DNA from: Streptomyces nodosus
Lineage (GTDB): Bacteria > Actinomycetota > Actinomycetes > Streptomycetales > Streptomycetaceae
Length of the DNA: 64,000 nt
Direction of reading: 5' to 3'
Assembly: GCF_008704995.1 (NCBI RefSeq)
Contig: NZ_CP023747.1
Coordinates: 7,598,001-7,662,000 of the forward strand
Positions within the stretch are counted from its first letter, which is position 1, and each line of letters opens with the position of its first letter. The notes under the pieces are model-generated. The model did no database searches. It was not told the origin of the DNA and worked only from the letters and a program-made list of their open reading frames with translations. This document shows, in pieces, positions 61,357-64,000 of this stretch. The position numbers and the translations under genes were made by a program.

Positions 61357-62949
61357 TCACGTCAACGCCAGTTTCCGTCGATCCGTCCGCCGCCGGGCCG
61401 CGGCCTCCGGGTCGAGTGTGGGTACGGCGGCAAGGAGCTGCCTGGTGTACGGGTCACCGGGGCGGTCGTAGACCTCGTCGGCAGGCCCCGTCTCGACGAT
61501 CCGGCCGCCACGCATCACCGCGATCCGGTCGCTCACCTGGCGCACGACGGCGAGGTCGTGGGCTACGAAGACGAGTGCCAGCCCGAGTTCGCGCTGGAGT
61601 TCGCCGAGCAGGGCGACGACCTGCGCCTGGGTGGTGACGTCCAGCGCGGACACCGGCTCGTCGCAGACGATGACGCGCGGGTCGGCCGCGAGTGCCCGTG
61701 CGATGCCCACGCGCTGGCGCTGACCGCCGCTGAACTCGTGCGGGTAGCGGTGGTAGTGCGCCCCGTCGAGCCCCACCCGCTCCATCAGTTCGGTCACGCG
61801 CCCCCGGATGCGCCGTTCGTCCCTCTCGCCACGTGCGCGCAGCGGGTCGGCGATGGACTCGCCCACACTGCGGCGGGGGTTGAGAGAGGAGACGGGGTCC
61901 TGAAAGACCATCTGGACGGCCGGATCAACGCCGATGCGCGGGTGCCCGCAGTAACGGACCTCCCCCGCCGTCGGCTCCAGCAGCCCGACCAGCATCCGGC
62001 CGAGCGTGGTCTTGCCGCTGCCGCTCTCCCCGACGACGCCCAGGGTCTCCCCCCGGCGGACGGTCAGCGACACGTCGTCCACGGCGGTGAACGCCCGCTT
62101 GCCGCGCCCGAATGCACGCCGCAGGCCGGCCGCCTCCAGGACGACCTCATCGGTGGCCCCGGAGGGCGTGCGCACCGCACCGATTCGCGGGACGGCGGAG
62201 AGCAGTTCGCGGGTGTACGGCTGAGCGGGCGTGCCGAGCACGGTGGTGACCGGACCTTGTTCGACCATGCGCCCGTGCCGCATGACGAGCACCTCGTCGA
62301 CGCTCTCGGCGGCGACCCCCACGTCGTGCGTGACGAGCAGCAGGCCCATGCCTGTCTCCTCGCGCAGCGTGTGCAGCAGGTCGAGGATCTGGGCCTGGAC
62401 GGTGACATCGAGCGCGGTGGTGGGTTCGTCGGCGATCAGCAGCTGGGGCTCGCAGGCGAGGGCCATGGCGATCAGGGCGCGCTGGCGCATGCCGCCGCTG
62501 AATTCGTGCGGCCGGTACCGGGACCGGCGCGCGGCGTCCGGGATGCCCACCCGGTCCAGGACTTCCACGGCACGCGCGCGTGCGGCCCGTCGTGACCCGC
62601 CCGTGTGTACGCGATGGACCTCGGCGATCTGGTCGCCGATCGCGTAGTACGGGTCGAGCGAGGACAGCGGGTCCTGAAAGACCATCGCCGCCTTCGCACC
62701 ACGCAGCCTGCGCAGTTCCTCGTCGGAGGCCCGCTGGACGTCGGTGCCGGCGACCTCGATCGAGCCGCCGACCCCCGCGCCCGTGCCCCGGTGCAGCCCG
62801 AGCAAGGCCGAGGCGACCGTGGACTTTCCGGAGCCGGACTCGCCGACCAGCGCGAGGGCGGCGCCCCGCTCCAGCTCGAAGGTGAGCCCGTCGACGGCCC
62901 GCAGATCGCCGAACTCGACGGTCAAGTCAGTGACTTGGACCAGGCTCAT
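61357..62949 (-). CDS. Peptide ABC transporter, double ATP-binding protein
   Basis: 530 residues with two ATPase domains. First: GESGSGKST, FSGGMRQRALIAMAL, LLIADEPTTALD. Second: GESGSGKTT, FSGGQRQRVGIARAL, VIVCDEPVSALD. Start ATG 62949 overlaps the permease stop by 4 bases. A second, separate Dpp/Opp-type transporter from the one at 5.5-11 kb; the two are only family-level similar. Confidence 0.93.
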   Translation of the reverse strand: MSLVQVTDLTVEFGDLRAVDGLTFELERGAALALVGESGSGKSTVASALLGLHRGTGAGVGGSIEVAGTDVQRASDEELRRLRGAKAAMVFQDPLSSLDPYYAIGDQIAEVHRVHTGGSRRAARARAVEVLDRVGIPDAARRSRYRPHEFSGGMRQRALIAMALACEPQLLIADEPTTALDVTVQAQILDLLHTLREETGMGLLLVTHDVGVAAESVDEVLVMRHGRMVEQGPVTTVLGTPAQPYTRELLSAVPRIGAVRTPSGATDEVVLEAAGLRRAFGRGKRAFTAVDDVSLTVRRGETLGVVGESGSGKTTLGRMLVGLLEPTAGEVRYCGHPRIGVDPAVQMVFQDPVSSLNPRRSVGESIADPLRARGERDERRIRGRVTELMERVGLDGAHYHRYPHEFSGGQRQRVGIARALAADPRVIVCDEPVSALDVTTQAQVVALLGELQRELGLALVFVAHDLAVVRQVSDRIAVMRGGRIVETGPADEVYDRPGDPYTRQLLAAVPTLDPEAAARRRTDRRKLALT

Positions 62950-63944
62950 GTCAGTACCACCCTTCGGTCGGCCAGCGCGTACAGCACATCCGCAGCGGCG
63001 TTGGCGAGGACCACGAAGAAGCCGATGACCAGGACCATGCCGACGACGACGGGCAGGTCGACCACGGTGACGGCGTGGACCAGCTCCTGGCCGATGCCGG
63101 GGAGACCGAAGAGGGTCTCGATGAGCACGGCTCCCCCCACGGAACTGCCGAGGTCGTTGGCGTTCAGGGCGATGACGGGCGCCAGCGCGCCGCGCAGCGC
63201 GTGCCGGCCGACGATCGAGCGCTCGCCGACGCCGTAGGCCCGGAAGGTGCGGACATGGTCCTCGGCGAGCGTCTCCAGCATCGACGCCCGGGTCAGCCGG
63301 GCGAAGTAGGCCGCCTCGGCGAGTGCGAGGGTGAGCCACGGCAGTACGAGGTTCCACGCCCATTGCTCGGGATCGTCGGTGAAGGGGACGTACTCGGGGA
63401 ACGGCAGCAGTTCCAGCTGCCCGCAGACCACGATCATCAGTACGAGTCCGATGACGAAGACCGGTGTGGAGATGCCCGCCAGGGTGAGTCCGGTCAGGGC
63501 GCGCTCGGTGAACCGGCCGCGCCGCCAGGCGGAGAGAACGCCGGTGCCGACGCCCAGCAGCAGCCAGAGCACCATCGCGCCGATCACCAGTGACAGGCTG
63601 ACGGGCAGCTTGGCCAGGATGATCTGGGTGACCTGCTGGTCGGTCTGGTACGAGAGTCCCAGGCACGGCGCCGAGCAGTGCCCGACGGACGTGCCGGTCG
63701 AGTAGTCCTGGCCGACGAAGATACCTTCCAGGAAGTGCCAGTACCGCACGTACAGCGGGTCGTCGAGCCTGAGCTGCCGGGCGACCTGGTGCACCTGTTC
63801 CGGCGAGCAGCGCGGGCCGCAGGTGATGTGGGCGACGTTCCCGGGAGTGACATAGAAGACGATGTAGACGATCACCGAGATGGCCAGCAGGGTGATCACC
63901 GCGCCGACCGTGCGACGCAGCGCGAATCCGGCGAAGCCGCTCAT
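62946..63944 (-). CDS. Peptide ABC transporter permease, DppB type
   Basis: 332 residues. Helix 1 plus an extended extracytoplasmic loop with four Cys (CGPRC and GHCSAPCLG), an insertion absent from most DppB proteins, then the BPD permease domain with the loop FRAYGVGERSIVGRHALRG. The Cys-containing loop could form disulfides. AGGAGG precedes the ATG. Confidence 0.92.
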   Translation of the reverse strand: MSGFAGFALRRTVGAVITLLAISVIVYIVFYVTPGNVAHITCGPRCSPEQVHQVARQLRLDDPLYVRYWHFLEGIFVGQDYSTGTSVGHCSAPCLGLSYQTDQQVTQIILAKLPVSLSLVIGAMVLWLLLGVGTGVLSAWRRGRFTERALTGLTLAGISTPVFVIGLVLMIVVCGQLELLPFPEYVPFTDDPEQWAWNLVLPWLTLALAEAAYFARLTRASMLETLAEDHVRTFRAYGVGERSIVGRHALRGALAPVIALNANDLGSSVGGAVLIETLFGLPGIGQELVHAVTVVDLPVVVGMVLVIGFFVVLANAAADVLYALADRRVVLT

Positions 63945-64000
63945 GACCCGGCCTCCTGCACGGCGTTCGTCTTCGCCGTCTCCGCCACGGCGTTCGCCTG
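63941..64000 (-). CDS. 3' end of the next ABC operon gene (partial)
   Basis: The last 19 codons of a gene running in from beyond the window, ending ...TAKTNAVQEAGS with its TGA in an ATGA overlap with the permease. Probably the partner permease or binding protein; too short to tell. Confidence 0.55.
   Translation of the reverse strand, partial: QANAVAETAKTNAVQEAGS

Noticed and set aside
1..64000. CRISPR arrays, rRNA, tRNA or complete insertion sequences
   Set aside because: No regularly spaced repeats, no rRNA-like tracts, no complete cloverleaf and no full transposase seen by eye.

Overview
The window is high-GC DNA with strongly GC-biased third codon positions, frequent GTG starts and ATGA/GTGA stop-start overlaps. 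It carries secreted chitinase and glucanase genes with DasR-type sites, several TetR/MarR/IclR/ROK regulators and a WhiB7-like promoter. This points to a Streptomyces-type actinomycete chromosome. Because I had only the sequence, all family assignments come from motif recognition and none from a database search.

Layout. 0-4.3 kb: a PadR-controlled ABC exporter of the LolD/FtsX type, then a MarR regulator divergent from a VOC protein with two palindromic operators between them. 4.5-15.2 kb: a divergent uptake locus. On the minus strand lie a lipoprotein, two permeases, a double ATPase and a ROK sugar kinase; on the plus strand lie a ROK repressor, an M81 (MlrC-like) metallopeptidase and a CutC-family TIM barrel. 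It looks like a locus for a peptide-sugar conjugate. 15.4-16.4 kb: a secreted YHYH-domain protein.

16.5-35 kb is a denitrification island: NarK plus a hemerythrin protein, a CopD-like membrane protein, an unusual 867-residue nitrite reductase (about 13 membrane helices + cupredoxin + NirK), a NirJ-like radical SAM protein, NarGHJI, a quinol NO reductase with a small membrane partner, and an Fe-S-type repressor behind a 38-bp palindrome. Together these could take nitrate to N2O; no nosZ is seen. 35-38 kb: a GH19 chitinase and a GH64 beta-1,3-glucanase, each with a DasR-type site on its promoter, i.e. a small set of enzymes against fungal cell walls.

38.3-47.4 kb is mixed accessory DNA: MarR + FAD monooxygenase, an alpha/beta hydrolase, a tiny secreted M15-like protein beside a VanX-like dipeptidase, TetR + SDR with three matching operators, an orphan PBP2-type transpeptidase, and a Doc-like toxin-antitoxin pair whose toxin has a broken Fic motif. 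47.5-55 kb is a divergent catabolic locus: IclR, CoA-transferase, LigA/LigB extradiol dioxygenase, citryl-CoA-lyase-like protein, DoxX, an Atz/Trz-type amidohydrolase, EthD and TetR.

55.7-57.6 kb is decaying DNA with GNAT and MerR fragments and a frameshifted barstar-like gene. Then come a secreted beta/gamma-crystallin protein, a methyltransferase, and a GNAT-infA2 operon. That operon is preceded by a WhiB7-like promoter, a 17-codon leader ORF and competing RNA pairings over the ribosome binding site, the layout of an antibiotic-responsive attenuator. The window ends inside a second peptide ABC transporter operon.
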